Below, one piece after another: positions 42,760 to 52,445 of a DNA stretch of 64,000 bases (positions are counted from its first letter, which is position 1; the number at the start of each line of letters is the position of its first letter). Under the pieces are notes generated by a model. It was not told where the DNA came from. It made no database searches and was given only the letters and a program-made list of their open reading frames with translations. The DNA comes from Leptospiraceae bacterium (GTDB taxonomy: Bacteria; Spirochaetota; Leptospiria; Leptospirales; Leptospiraceae), in assembly GCA_024233835.1 (NCBI GenBank), contig JACKPC010000002.1, positions 581,001 through 645,000 of the forward strand, given 5' to 3'. Position numbers and translations under genes: made by a program.

Positions 42760-44981
42760 TATATATCTTCCTTTTTTAAAAGTTTCTCCAAAATGTTTCT
42801 TACATCTCTATAATCATATACACTATATCGTGCATGTGTAGATTTTAAACCAACTTTAACCGAATAGGAGGGTTCATATTGAACCTTGAACATATCCTCA
42901 TCTGTTACATCATCACCAATTACCAGAACAAAATCATAATCATTTTTTCTTAAATAGTAGTTTAAAGCAGTACCTTTGTTCAAAGCAGAATTTTTAATTT
43001 CAATAACCTTATTTCCTCTTAATATTTGTAATTCCATTCTTGCTGTTAAATTCTGTAAGCTATCAATCAGGTTCTGTGCATAGACAGGACCGGATTCTAC
43101 ATCAGCTTTCCTAAAATGCCAGGCCAGGGAATACTCTTTTTCTTCGACAAAGGAACCGGGCACCCTATCTGAGTACAATTCAAGGATAGGTAAAATAGTA
43201 GACATCCAATCTACGGAAATATTATTCATGAGTTCCCAGTTATATTGCTTTTCCTTTTTCCAGATCCCGTGTTCAGCTACAAAATTCAACTCTCGAAGAG
43301 AACCAAACCATTTTTCTAAGAATTCCTTATCTCTTCCGCTTATAATAAAAATATCAGTTCCCGGTATATTAGAAATCTCTTCCAAAAGCTTTAGTAAGTC
43401 ATGACCCGGAACTGCCTTCTCCGGAGTACTGGCAAGCGGGACAAGTGTACCATCGTAATCAAAAAAGAGTGCTTTTTTATTGGAAGAATGAAAGTCCTGT
43501 ATTATTTGGTTTTCTATATCATTAGACAAATGACTGGCAAGCAGGCCTTTTTGTTCTTTCTTGACTTCTTCTATAGAGTCAATAAAATCAGTTGCCCATT
43601 TTGTAATATTATATCGTTTTAATCTTTTCTGCATAATGGTATTTCGTTTTACCTGCTCTTCTACAGGCATTTCCAACGATTGCTGTATAGCTAATGCAAT
43701 AGAACTTATATCATTCGGATTTACCTGAACCGACTCACCCAATTCACTGGCAGCACCTGCCATCTCACTTAAGATCAAAACTCCTTTTTTATCTACCTTG
43801 GATGCAATATACTCTTTTGCCACCAAATTCATTCCGTCTCGGAGTGGAGTTACCAGCATAGCATCACTCATAGAATACAAAGCAACTAATTGGTTTAGAA
43901 CAAAAGAACGGTATTGATAAATAATAGGTTGCCATTCCAGAGTACCGTAATGACCGTTTATTTTTCCAACCAACTCATCAATCTGTTTTTTCATACTCTG
44001 GTAATGCTCCACACCTTCCCTCGAAGGTACAACAATTAATAACAAGTTTACCTTACCAATCCAGTTTGGATTATCTTTCAAAAATGATTCATAACCTTTC
44101 AAGCGATTGATAAGACCCTTGGTATAATCGAGTCGATCTATTGATAAAATCAACTTATTTGTTTTAAACTTCAATCTGTAGTTTTGAATTTCTTTTTCAA
44201 CGTCTTCACTCTTTGCAGTTTCACTAAATTTTTTAAAATCAATTCCCATCGGATAGGTTTCAGCTAAAACAACCCTGTCATTTAAGAGTATTTTTCCCAT
44301 GTTATGCTCATAGCCTAAAATTCTAAGAACACTGGTCATAAAGTATTTGGTATAATCATGAGTATGGAAACCTATAATATCGGAACCTAATAAACCATTT
44401 AATATTTCTTTTGCCCATTCTCTGGGTAATAGTCGAAATAATTCATAAGCCGGAAAGGGTATATGCAAAAAATAACCAATTTTTGTTTCCAGAGAAGTAG
44501 ATTTTCTTATTAACTCAGGAAGCAACATTAAATGGTAATCATGAACCCAAATAATATCTCCTTCCTGTATAATTTCCATTACTGCTTTTTTAAATTCTTC
44601 ATTAACAAGTTTATATTGATTCCAAAACTCATCATCGTAAACTGTTAACATAGTAAAATAGTGGAACAAGGGCCATATAGTTTTGTTGCAAAAACCGTTA
44701 TAAAACTTATCCTTCGCCTTTTCCGGGAAGAAAACAGGGAAACAATTATAATCTTCTAATAAGGTTTTCTTTAATTCTTTTTTCTTACTTTCTGTTTTGG
44801 GGCTTAAACCGGGCCATCCTAGCCAGACATACTCTACTTTTTCACTTGAATTTTCTCTGAGTTTATCAAGGTATGACATAATACCTGTAGCCAGCCCTCC
44901 TACACTCTGCTTATATTCATATTTTCCATTTTTTTCAGTTAATGTTAGCGGTAATCGATTTGATATAACAATTAATCTCAT
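42759..44981 (-). CDS. otsAB: Bifunctional trehalose-6-phosphate synthase/phosphatase
   Basis: A 740-residue fusion. The N-terminal part (1-475) is a GT20 trehalose-6-phosphate synthase: VSNRLPLTL-type start, SVGGLATGIMSYL, VWVHDYHLMLLP and SIDRLDYTKGLINRLKGY. The C-terminal part (about 495-740) is the HAD phosphatase OtsB, with LFFDYDGTLVPLASTPEKA as nucleophile motif and VIGDDVTDEDMF as metal-binding motif. The enzyme makes trehalose from UDP-glucose and glucose-6-phosphate, protecting against osmotic and drying stress. An AGGAGG box precedes the ATG. The downstream GH15 gene overlaps by one base, forming a two-gene operon. Confidence 0.95.
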   Translation of the reverse strand: MRLIVISNRLPLTLTEKNGKYEYKQSVGGLATGIMSYLDKLRENSSEKVEYVWLGWPGLSPKTESKKKELKKTLLEDYNCFPVFFPEKAKDKFYNGFCNKTIWPLFHYFTMLTVYDDEFWNQYKLVNEEFKKAVMEIIQEGDIIWVHDYHLMLLPELIRKSTSLETKIGYFLHIPFPAYELFRLLPREWAKEILNGLLGSDIIGFHTHDYTKYFMTSVLRILGYEHNMGKILLNDRVVLAETYPMGIDFKKFSETAKSEDVEKEIQNYRLKFKTNKLILSIDRLDYTKGLINRLKGYESFLKDNPNWIGKVNLLLIVVPSREGVEHYQSMKKQIDELVGKINGHYGTLEWQPIIYQYRSFVLNQLVALYSMSDAMLVTPLRDGMNLVAKEYIASKVDKKGVLILSEMAGAASELGESVQVNPNDISSIALAIQQSLEMPVEEQVKRNTIMQKRLKRYNITKWATDFIDSIEEVKKEQKGLLASHLSNDIENQIIQDFHSSNKKALFFDYDGTLVPLASTPEKAVPGHDLLKLLEEISNIPGTDIFIISGRDKEFLEKWFGSLRELNFVAEHGIWKKEKQYNWELMNNISVDWMSTILPILELYSDRVPGSFVEEKEYSLAWHFRKADVESGPVYAQNLIDSLQNLTARMELQILRGNKVIEIKNSALNKGTALNYYLRKNDYDFVLVIGDDVTDEDMFKVQYEPSYSVKVGLKSTHARYSVYDYRDVRNILEKLLKKEDI

Positions 44982-45133
44982 CTTTCCTCCTAATTTGTTG
45001 TTGCTAAATATAAAAATATATAGATAATTTGTATATTATTATATACTAATATATTTTATGATCTTCGGCAATTAACTGTCAAGGAGTTTTTTTTAGCTCT
45101 CATTTCCTATATCAATGCACAATAAAGGTTTAT

Positions 45134-45634
45134 CTATTCTTCAACAAACTTTAAAGAAAGAGAGTTTATACAATACCTGAGTCCTGTTGGATCCGGTCCG
45201 TCTTCAAAAACATGACCTAAATGACCTCCACAGCGAGCACAATGAATTTCTGTTCTTGTCACAAATAGACTTTTATCTACCTCGGTTTCTATATTTTGAT
45301 TATCCACAGGTTTGTAAAAACTTGGCCATCCACTTCCTGAATCATATTTTGTTTTTGATTCAAACAGAAGATTTCCGCAGGCACGGCAATAGTATTTTCC
45401 CTTCTTTTTGAGATCATAATACTCCCCTGTAAAAGCCCTCTCTGTTCCCTTTTCTCTTAAAACCTTATACTCTTCCGGTTTCAAGATTGCTTTCCATTCT
45501 TCTTCTGTCTTTATTACCTTATTTTCCAAGTTCTTCGTATCCTTTATTCCTTCTTTTATACTTTCATTTTTATTTTTTAGAGAATCTGTACAATAAAAAA
45601 TAAAAACACTTATTATAATTAATATCCAATTCAT
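45134..45634 (-). CDS. msrB: Peptide methionine-R-sulfoxide reductase MsrB, exported lipoprotein form
   Basis: A 166-residue protein. The N-terminal signal with a lipobox-like IFYC (Cys15) implies an envelope location, unlike the usual cytoplasmic enzyme. From residue 45 the sequence is MsrB: YKVLREKGTERAFTGEY, CRACGNLLFESKTKYDSGSG with a zinc-binding CxxC, GWPSF, CARCGGHLGHVFEDGP with the second CxxC, and RYCINSLSLKF with the catalytic Cys. It repairs oxidised Met in proteins using reductant. The gene starts 13 bases after the membrane phosphatase gene and is likely cotranscribed. Confidence 0.9.
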   Translation of the reverse strand: MNWILIIISVFIFYCTDSLKNKNESIKEGIKDTKNLENKVIKTEEEWKAILKPEEYKVLREKGTERAFTGEYYDLKKKGKYYCRACGNLLFESKTKYDSGSGWPSFYKPVDNQNIETEVDKSLFVTRTEIHCARCGGHLGHVFEDGPDPTGLRYCINSLSLKFVEE

Positions 45635-45647
45635 TTGGTTTATTAGA

Positions 45648-48600
45648 CTATCCTTTTTTCTTTAATTTCTCTATGGTTGTTAGAATTTTTTGAATCGCTT
45701 GATTATCAGGCTCTAGTTTTACGGCTTTTTGGATCATCTTATTTGCCTTTTCATAAATTCCTATATAAGCATACATATCAGCAAGATGAATCAAATTCCT
45801 TAAATTATAAGGCTCTCGAAGCCGTATTCTTTCTGCTATTTCAATCGCTTCTTCCAATTCTTTATTCATCTTTAAGCAATAGGATGCTTTTAAAAGAACC
45901 GATGTATCAGCTTCATTTCTATTAAGATAGATATGGCTAATTTTGGCAGCGGACTTATAGTCTTTTTTTCTCATATATAACTTAATGAGTCTGGAAGCGA
46001 TATACAAATTATTAGGAATCTCGATAAATAATTTTTCTATTTCTTGAATTGTATAATTTAAGTTCTCACTTTTTTCTATTTCTCTCGCCTTCTCCTCATA
46101 CTTGTAGTCTTCAAATGAATCATTATTCCTATCTAAATACTGAATAGACAAAACAGAAAAATCATCCATTAACTCATATTTTTCACTTATGAAGGAATAC
46201 ATTTTTTTAACATCTCCCTTGACCTGTTCAACATTTCTCAAGAACAAATTTTCATCTTCATTAATTATCCGGGAGTCTTCCGTTTTTTCCATTACAAGAT
46301 CATCTTTACCATCAGAACCAATAATCAACATATCCCCCCTTTGCAATTGAAAAGTGGAGATAAACAATTCAGTATTTAAACCCGGTGTACCCAACTTCCT
46401 AAAATATAATTCTTTTTCTATAAATTCTGCTACACTATCTCTATATAAGATTATCCAGGGATGTTCAGCATTAATGTAGTAAAGAAAACCGGAACTTACA
46501 TCGATTAATCCAAATATGATAGAAATGAGCATAGAGCCATCAAAACCCTCGAATACTTTATGCATTTCTTTAAAACCGGATTTTAACCATTTCTCAGGAC
46601 TTAAATCTCTCATATAAGAATAGGTTTGAGTTCTTTGTATAATCGATTGAAAAACAGAACCCAGTACCAAAATTCCTCCTGCTCCCTGTATGGATTTTCC
46701 CATAGCATCTGCATTTAAGAATACCAGATATTCTTTGCCTTTTAGAGAAATTTTATAAGCTACACATATATCTCCTCCGATTTCATAATTTCTTCCGCGA
46801 AATTGAAATTCTTTTTTTTGCTTTACATAGGAATCAACAATAAAGTCTCCGGCAGAAATGTAATTTGAGTCAAAAGGTTTCAATAATAAACTTGTAAGAA
46901 AGTAATCTCCATCCTGTTGAACTTTTAATTTTTGAACCTCACTTAAAGACACTAATAACTCTTTTGTTCTTTCCTCAACTTTTTCTTCCAACTGATTAGA
47001 ATACTCTTCTAATTTTACTTTGGATTCCCGGATTGATTTCACCATGGAATTAAAAGAGGTACTTAAAAATCCTATTTCATCCTGCACATGAACAGCAACT
47101 TCCACGTTCAAATTTCCCTTCTTAACTCTTCTCAAACCATTTAATAATTCTTGAAGCGGAAGAAGCAATGCCCTTGATAGGAAAATAGGCGTTCCTCCAA
47201 AAATTAAAATTAAAGCAAATATTAGTAAATACACAAATATTCTGGCCTGCTCATGAATATATTTTCTGTAATATCGATATTGAAAACCCACTTCATAGTA
47301 AGTTTCTTTTTTCACATCATACTTTATAAACGCAATGAAGTGTTTGCCTGTCTTTTTACACTCTCTAAAAATTTTATCTCCCTCTTTCGGGAATGGTTTA
47401 TAAAATTGTAATATTACAGTTTTTAGTATATCTCCCTCTAAACCGACATGGTCTTTAAGGAAAATGATTATTGCCTTACGAAAAGAAGCAGATTTTGGAT
47501 TTTTATCCTCTAAAAGTTTTTCAATATACTTCTTAAATTTTGCCGCAGGAACCTGGCTCATACTGCTATAATTTTTCATTAATAGGTTCTGTATTTCGAA
47601 ATTCACTTTTTTAACATTTTCAGAACTAAAATCTTCATTCAATTGTCTCAGCAAGAGTTCATGGAAAGGTTGTATAAAACTCCTCTCCTGCTTGAAGGGT
47701 CTCGATAAAATAAAAGCATTCCAGAAATTTTCAATGTCCTTTTGCTCTTTCACTTTCTGAAATAAAAAGTTTAAGTAATAGGCTTTTTGTAAATCAATAT
47801 TATCAACAAATTCTCGTTCAAACTCCTCCTTTATAGTATTCAACTTCAAAGCCCCGGACTCAGACCTATACGAAATCACATAACTCAGATCCTCCAGATC
47901 CTGTATATCTTCAATAGCCAGACTAACATCGTGCTTTTTAAGAATTTGGTATGACCTTTCTCTTTCTTCTAAAATAAAGAAAGCTAAAAAATTATATATC
48001 ACCATAAAAACAAGAAAACTGACACCCAGGATCTTCACCATAAATGTTGTTTTATCCTGTGTATGATTAATAAATGCAACAAGTAGCATAAACATGCCGG
48101 TAAGTGTAAAAAGGCTTACCGTAACGAGATAGACTTCTCTCGGCACCAGTCCCAATTTATTAGCAACGTTCGCGAGCCCCGGAATCAAAAGTGCAATAAT
48201 GAGAGATACTAATATTAGTATATGATAATATCTGTCTCGATCTTTTAAAGTAAAAACTCTCCATAATGATACAAATAGGGAAATGAAAATAAATGAAAGG
48301 GTCACGAGGCCATAAACTTTTAGAAAATCAGGATAATCAAATTCATAGTATTCTCCATCAAAATTAAATGAATAGGGACGCTGAAAAACAAGTACAGCCC
48401 CATAAACCAAAACCACAAATGTAATAAGTAACTCCAACCATAAAAGAAATCTGGCAAGACCCGGATTAGTTAATTTAGGGAAATGTAAACTAAACTGCGG
48501 ATATAATAAGAAGTGGATCGGGATGGCAAATAATGTCATCAATCGGAAGGCAGCCGAATTTGCATAAATGCCCTGTGTCATGGCATAACCAAAACTAACA

Positions 48601-48752
48601 AAAACACCAAAGAAATTAATCAAGGAAAGGTAATAAGTAGCAGTAGTTTTTTTGGGAATTCTAAATAAAAAATAACTACAGGCAAAGAAGAGAAAAAAGT
48701 TCTCCAGCATAGATATTACAGGGTAATTAAAATAAAAATTATTGAAATTCAT
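45648..48752 (-). CDS. Membrane SpoIIE-type PP2C phosphatase with HAMP and C-terminal TPR
   Basis: A 1034-residue multidomain protein. Residues 1-260 contain about eight membrane helices, like a 7TM receptor module. An extracytoplasmic region (about 285-500) is followed by another helix (about 505-522). Residues 523-580 are a HAMP domain (PLQELLNGLRRVKKGNLNVE, then DEIGFLSTSFNSMVKSI) leading into a coiled coil. Residues about 630-840 are a SpoIIE/RsbU phosphatase (NADAMGKSIQGAGG, and IIGSDGKDDLV). Residues about 880-1030 are TPR repeats. It should sense an envelope signal and dephosphorylate a STAS antagonist; one is encoded nearby at 49276. A TPR tail on such a phosphatase is uncommon. MsrB follows 13 bases downstream. 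Confidence 0.85.
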   Translation of the reverse strand: MNFNNFYFNYPVISMLENFFLFFACSYFLFRIPKKTTATYYLSLINFFGVFVSFGYAMTQGIYANSAAFRLMTLFAIPIHFLLYPQFSLHFPKLTNPGLARFLLWLELLITFVVLVYGAVLVFQRPYSFNFDGEYYEFDYPDFLKVYGLVTLSFIFISLFVSLWRVFTLKDRDRYYHILILVSLIIALLIPGLANVANKLGLVPREVYLVTVSLFTLTGMFMLLVAFINHTQDKTTFMVKILGVSFLVFMVIYNFLAFFILEERERSYQILKKHDVSLAIEDIQDLEDLSYVISYRSESGALKLNTIKEEFEREFVDNIDLQKAYYLNFLFQKVKEQKDIENFWNAFILSRPFKQERSFIQPFHELLLRQLNEDFSSENVKKVNFEIQNLLMKNYSSMSQVPAAKFKKYIEKLLEDKNPKSASFRKAIIIFLKDHVGLEGDILKTVILQFYKPFPKEGDKIFRECKKTGKHFIAFIKYDVKKETYYEVGFQYRYYRKYIHEQARIFVYLLIFALILIFGGTPIFLSRALLLPLQELLNGLRRVKKGNLNVEVAVHVQDEIGFLSTSFNSMVKSIRESKVKLEEYSNQLEEKVEERTKELLVSLSEVQKLKVQQDGDYFLTSLLLKPFDSNYISAGDFIVDSYVKQKKEFQFRGRNYEIGGDICVAYKISLKGKEYLVFLNADAMGKSIQGAGGILVLGSVFQSIIQRTQTYSYMRDLSPEKWLKSGFKEMHKVFEGFDGSMLISIIFGLIDVSSGFLYYINAEHPWIILYRDSVAEFIEKELYFRKLGTPGLNTELFISTFQLQRGDMLIIGSDGKDDLVMEKTEDSRIINEDENLFLRNVEQVKGDVKKMYSFISEKYELMDDFSVLSIQYLDRNNDSFEDYKYEEKAREIEKSENLNYTIQEIEKLFIEIPNNLYIASRLIKLYMRKKDYKSAAKISHIYLNRNEADTSVLLKASYCLKMNKELEEAIEIAERIRLREPYNLRNLIHLADMYAYIGIYEKANKMIQKAVKLEPDNQAIQKILTTIEKLKKKG

Positions 48753-48932
48753 CTCTTATTCTTTTATAAACTTAGATAACTTTGCTTATATATTTAAATC
48801 CGATTCTAGCAAGTTTTTTTCCCGATCTAATCCTAAAAATTAAGCTTGAGAAAAATCCATACTTCGATATAAAGATTTTTTTATCAGTAGACTTTTTTCA
48901 TGAAATTAAATATAAGTGTTTGGAGTGTAAGT

Positions 48933-49199
48933 ATGGAAAGAATTTTTCTTATTGTCAATTTTGTCAATATCATTCTGGGTTTTTCAACAGCCCTTTACAT
49001 GATCATAAGCTACTATTTTAGAAAAAAATATCCAAAAAACCTGGGGCTTATTTTGCTTCTTTCAATATCCGCAACTTCTCTGTCTTTACTGGCTACTTTT
49101 GGAGTTCAAGATCGAGATTATAGTTGGATGATACTATTCGTTTCCATCCTTATCCTATTTTTTTGCTTTCGAATCGGTTTAAATCATGAAGGCTCTTAA
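48933..49199 (+). CDS. Small membrane protein, hypothetical
   Basis: An 88-residue protein with three hydrophobic segments (FLIVNFVNIILGFSTALYMI, LGLILLLSISATSLSLLATF and MILFVSILILFFCFRI). The ATG at 48933 is preferred because GGAGTG precedes it; another in-frame ATG lies at 48900. No family was recognised. It precedes the STAS gene by 76 bases on the same strand and may be cotranscribed with it. Confidence 0.5.
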   Translation: MERIFLIVNFVNIILGFSTALYMIISYYFRKKYPKNLGLILLLSISATSLSLLATFGVQDRDYSWMILFVSILILFFCFRIGLNHEGS

Positions 49200-49275
49200 G
49201 CTTTTCATAAAATGTCCCGATGAATTAGATAAATAATTGCTTTACATTTTTTATTTAAAAAAGTAAAAGTCATAC

Positions 49276-49626
49276 ATGGAAATACTAAAAGAAGAACTTG
49301 AGAAAGGTATTATCCTTATTACCATAACCAAAAATATTGAAATTTACACAGCTCCACGCCTAAAAAAAGTGTTAGATGAACTATTTGAGGAAGAAAAGCA
49401 TTTAATTATAATTAATATGGAGCATATTGATTATCTGGATTCTTCCGGCCTTGCTGTTTTCATGCGAGAACACGCCAGGCTACAAAAAGTGGGCTATAAC
49501 CTTAATTTTATTAATATTAATAACAGGATATACGAAGTTTTTCAGTATACCAGTCTGCACCAATACATTAAACTTTTCAACAGTATAGAAGAAGCCAGGT
49601 CAGCCATCATTCCCAAAGAAGAATGA
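49276..49626 (+). CDS. STAS-domain anti-sigma factor antagonist
   Basis: A 116-residue STAS protein. The family pattern is clear: a first strand with ITITKNIEIYTAPRLKKVLD, then LIIINMEHIDYLDSSGLAVF, in which DSSG carries the Ser that an anti-sigma kinase would phosphorylate. Such proteins free a sigma factor or another target when dephosphorylated by a SpoIIE phosphatase. Candidate phosphatases in the window are at 22269 and 45648. The stop overlaps the next gene's start by four bases. Confidence 0.9.
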   Translation: MEILKEELEKGIILITITKNIEIYTAPRLKKVLDELFEEEKHLIIINMEHIDYLDSSGLAVFMREHARLQKVGYNLNFININNRIYEVFQYTSLHQYIKLFNSIEEARSAIIPKEE

Positions 49627-50963
49627 GGATATTTTATAAATATCTTATTTATCTTATACTTTTTAGTCTCCTTGTAGTCATTTCCTTTCATTTTTATTTT
49701 AGTAAGCACTATGAGCATTTCCGTTTTACAGAAATTGAACTTAAAGAAACAGACGCAATTTCGTTCCAGGCTAAGAGTCCTTATCCATTAAGCTCTCAAT
49801 TTGGAAATTATAATGGTAGGAAATTACTCCTCTACCATCGCCATGAAAGTCTATTTGATCTGGTAATTGTTCCGAATCAAAAGCATGTTTCAAAAATCAT
49901 TTTAAGTGAAATTGATCTTTCTTATTGGATACCTATCTACCCTTCCTGGGTAAAAAAACATAAATTTTTAAAAGAAATCACCGTCTATTCCAAAGAAAAA
50001 AGCCGTTTGCAGGTACAATTTAAACCGGATTACTCTAAATTTTCCCTGGAAGGAGGAGATGGATATGAAAAAAAAAGAGTCTACTCTCTCGAGCTTTCCT
50101 GCAATAGCCTGCTTGCTTTTAACTGGGAATTGCAAATTTTTGTGAATGAAGATAATTCTAAAAAACTTCTCTATCAATCCTGGTTTCAGTTTCCTCCCGG
50201 ATGGTATAAAAAAATATACGAAAGCAAAACTGCCGATTCCTATATCGATATAGCAGCACTGGTAGAATATGGATGGTTTAAGCCGGAGAAAAAGGTAATT
50301 CCCCTCGACAAAATTCGGAAAGTAAATAGTGTAAAAAAATTAAACTTCCAGGACCATCTGGATGAAAGGATATTCTTCCGGTCAGAACAGAAGCGAAAAC
50401 GAAAATTTATTTTCTTAAAAAACCTATTTTACTGGAAAGACTTTTATGAAAAGAATATTAAGTTTTCCAGTTTTATACAACCGGGATATTATGATATAAC
50501 AAAAAAGAAATCCATAGAATATAACCGAATTAGAAATATAGAAGAAGTAGCTCTAAGAACAATTGATACTCCTGCAAGTCCTAACATTCTTTTAGAGTTA
50601 GAAGTTTTTTTTCGTGATCCGGTATTGAAAGAAGTAAATCGATTGATAATAACAGGCTTCTCTTCTTCCGACATTCCTCCCGGCAATCTGCGCAACTACC
50701 ACAGGGGCATATATCGACCTTTGGGTATAAATTCGCATCCTTTTTTTATAAAATATGAAGATTTACTCAAAAACAAACCAGTAGCTCTACCTCTGAGTAT
50801 CCTATTATTAGACGAAGAGAATAAGTGGATTGATAGCAATACCTTAGGTATCGGAGGAATTGTTTTATTCCGAGATAAACAAAACAACATTCATCTTCTA
50901 ATTTTATCCTATGAGAATATTAGCATCATAAGACATATTAGCTTTAAACCATCAGTTCATTAA
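49623..50963 (+). CDS. Hypothetical membrane-anchored protein
   Basis: A 446-residue protein with one N-terminal helix (about 6-25) and a large soluble, probably extracytoplasmic part rich in Lys, Tyr and Phe. Two or three beta-rich segments are suggested, for example YSLELSCNSLLAFNWELQIF and NILLELEVFFRDPVLKEVN. No known motif was found. It overlaps the STAS gene by four bases (ATGA), so the two are translationally coupled and may belong to the same pathway. It is distinct from lipoproteins in lacking a Cys near the end of the hydrophobic segment. Confidence 0.6.
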   Translation: MRIFYKYLIYLILFSLLVVISFHFYFSKHYEHFRFTEIELKETDAISFQAKSPYPLSSQFGNYNGRKLLLYHRHESLFDLVIVPNQKHVSKIILSEIDLSYWIPIYPSWVKKHKFLKEITVYSKEKSRLQVQFKPDYSKFSLEGGDGYEKKRVYSLELSCNSLLAFNWELQIFVNEDNSKKLLYQSWFQFPPGWYKKIYESKTADSYIDIAALVEYGWFKPEKKVIPLDKIRKVNSVKKLNFQDHLDERIFFRSEQKRKRKFIFLKNLFYWKDFYEKNIKFSSFIQPGYYDITKKKSIEYNRIRNIEEVALRTIDTPASPNILLELEVFFRDPVLKEVNRLIITGFSSSDIPPGNLRNYHRGIYRPLGINSHPFFIKYEDLLKNKPVALPLSILLLDEENKWIDSNTLGIGGIVLFRDKQNNIHLLILSYENISIIRHISFKPSVH

Positions 50964-51009
50964 TTTCCTTTGTCAGAAAAAATTTACTACTAACAAAGGA
51001 AATTTTATG

Positions 51010-52305
51010 TTAAGATTTACTCATTTCTAAGAATGGGTGGTCTTTTAAGTTATCGTAATAATCTTCATCGAGGAATAATTCTTTTAGCTCAGGAGGAGCT
51101 TCGTAGTGAGCAAAAATCAGATCCTCTAACTCTACCTTGTCTTCTGTTAAAGGTGTCAGGAGATGCCTATCCGCAATGATTTCTGCCAGACGAATTACCC
51201 TATCCAGATCACTTACCTGTTTTATTTCCTTGGGATGGAAATTTTGATTTTCTACCACATGAGTATAGACTTCCGGCATTTTCCATATTTTAAAAACCTG
51301 TTTTCCTACTTCAATAGAGTTCGCAGTAAAAACTTCGGATTCTAATTCAAATACAGTCTTTATGCCTACACTGGCGAGTTTTAAAACATCTTTATAAGAC
51401 TTGGTAAAATTTAAAGCCAGAACAATCATCCCAACTTTACGAAGAAGAGTCAGGGTAAATATGTTTTCTTTTAAATGATCCAGTTTTAAAGGACCCAATA
51501 AATCAAGTGTTATAAGGGAAGTAAGGATCGGCTGCAAATGTAATTGTTTTTGGAAAGACTCATGTTGCAGAAGACTATTGGAGAAGCTCTTTTGAAAACC
51601 TACAAGGACAATGTTTTTGATCATCTTCATACCCATCAGGGTAATGGCATCCTTCAGAGAGGTTATTTTCCCCGATCGACCGTAAAAAGCAGAATTGGCG
51701 ATTCGAATAATGTTAGCACTGATGGCCTTATCCGGAGAAATAATTTTTTCCAGTTCCTGACTCCCTCCACTTTTCTGAGAGTCAAAATTAAGCACCTTCA
51801 TTACAACAGTAGGCATAGGAGGAATCTTAATTTCACTCAAATTAACCGTATATCTGCTATGACCGGCTATACTTTTATCTAAAAAGTCATTTCGGCCCAG
51901 CATCCTGGCTAATTTCTCCTCAATTTGAACTTTAGAAAATGGTTTTACAATAAATGCTCCAATTTTTAATTGATGGAGCTCCTGTAGCATTTCTTTATTA
52001 GCATGAGCCGTAATTACTACAGTTTTTATTTCCGGCATCTCTTGCTTAATTTCTTTAATTGCGTCTACACCATTTTTCACCGGCATATCATAATCAACAC
52101 AAATAATATCCGGTTTTTCCTCCATATTGAGTACGGTGCTGACCAGAGCCTGCCCATTTTCGACTTCAGCTACAATTTGAAAGGCTTCATATAGGAGAAA
52201 TCTTCTTACGAGCATTCTATCCATGAATGAGTCTTCTGCAATTACAACCTTATATGGCTGCTCCGTAATGGGTTTTAAGCCGAGTGCACGTGCTGATCTT
52301 GACAT
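51010..52305 (-). CDS. Response regulator with HDOD output domain
   Basis: A 431-residue protein. Residues about 18-137 are a receiver: VVIAEDSFMDRMLVRR, phosphorylatable Asp in IICVDYDMPVKNGVDA, VITAHA and IVKPFS. Residues about 150-350 are an HDOD domain, the catalytically inactive relative of HD phosphohydrolases, with LSEIKIPPMPTVVMKVLNF and IRIANSAFYGRSGKITSLKDA. HDOD proteins take part in signalling and motility control, usually through protein binding. The C-terminal 80 residues are helical and include EIIADRHLLTPLTEDKVELE. It is divergent from the PP2C gene with a 140-base shared upstream region. Confidence 0.85.
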   Translation of the reverse strand: MSRSARALGLKPITEQPYKVVIAEDSFMDRMLVRRFLLYEAFQIVAEVENGQALVSTVLNMEEKPDIICVDYDMPVKNGVDAIKEIKQEMPEIKTVVITAHANKEMLQELHQLKIGAFIVKPFSKVQIEEKLARMLGRNDFLDKSIAGHSRYTVNLSEIKIPPMPTVVMKVLNFDSQKSGGSQELEKIISPDKAISANIIRIANSAFYGRSGKITSLKDAITLMGMKMIKNIVLVGFQKSFSNSLLQHESFQKQLHLQPILTSLITLDLLGPLKLDHLKENIFTLTLLRKVGMIVLALNFTKSYKDVLKLASVGIKTVFELESEVFTANSIEVGKQVFKIWKMPEVYTHVVENQNFHPKEIKQVSDLDRVIRLAEIIADRHLLTPLTEDKVELEDLIFAHYEAPPELKELFLDEDYYDNLKDHPFLEMSKS

Positions 52306-52445
52306 ATTTTTTACTCTCTATTTCCTTGAACTTTATATACTGTTAAGCGAATAAATCAAGCACTTTTATTAATAATTTATTTACAATTTTACAGTATTGA
52401 AAAAAATATCTTATGTCACCTAAAAAAAATCGATAAAAACAGGGT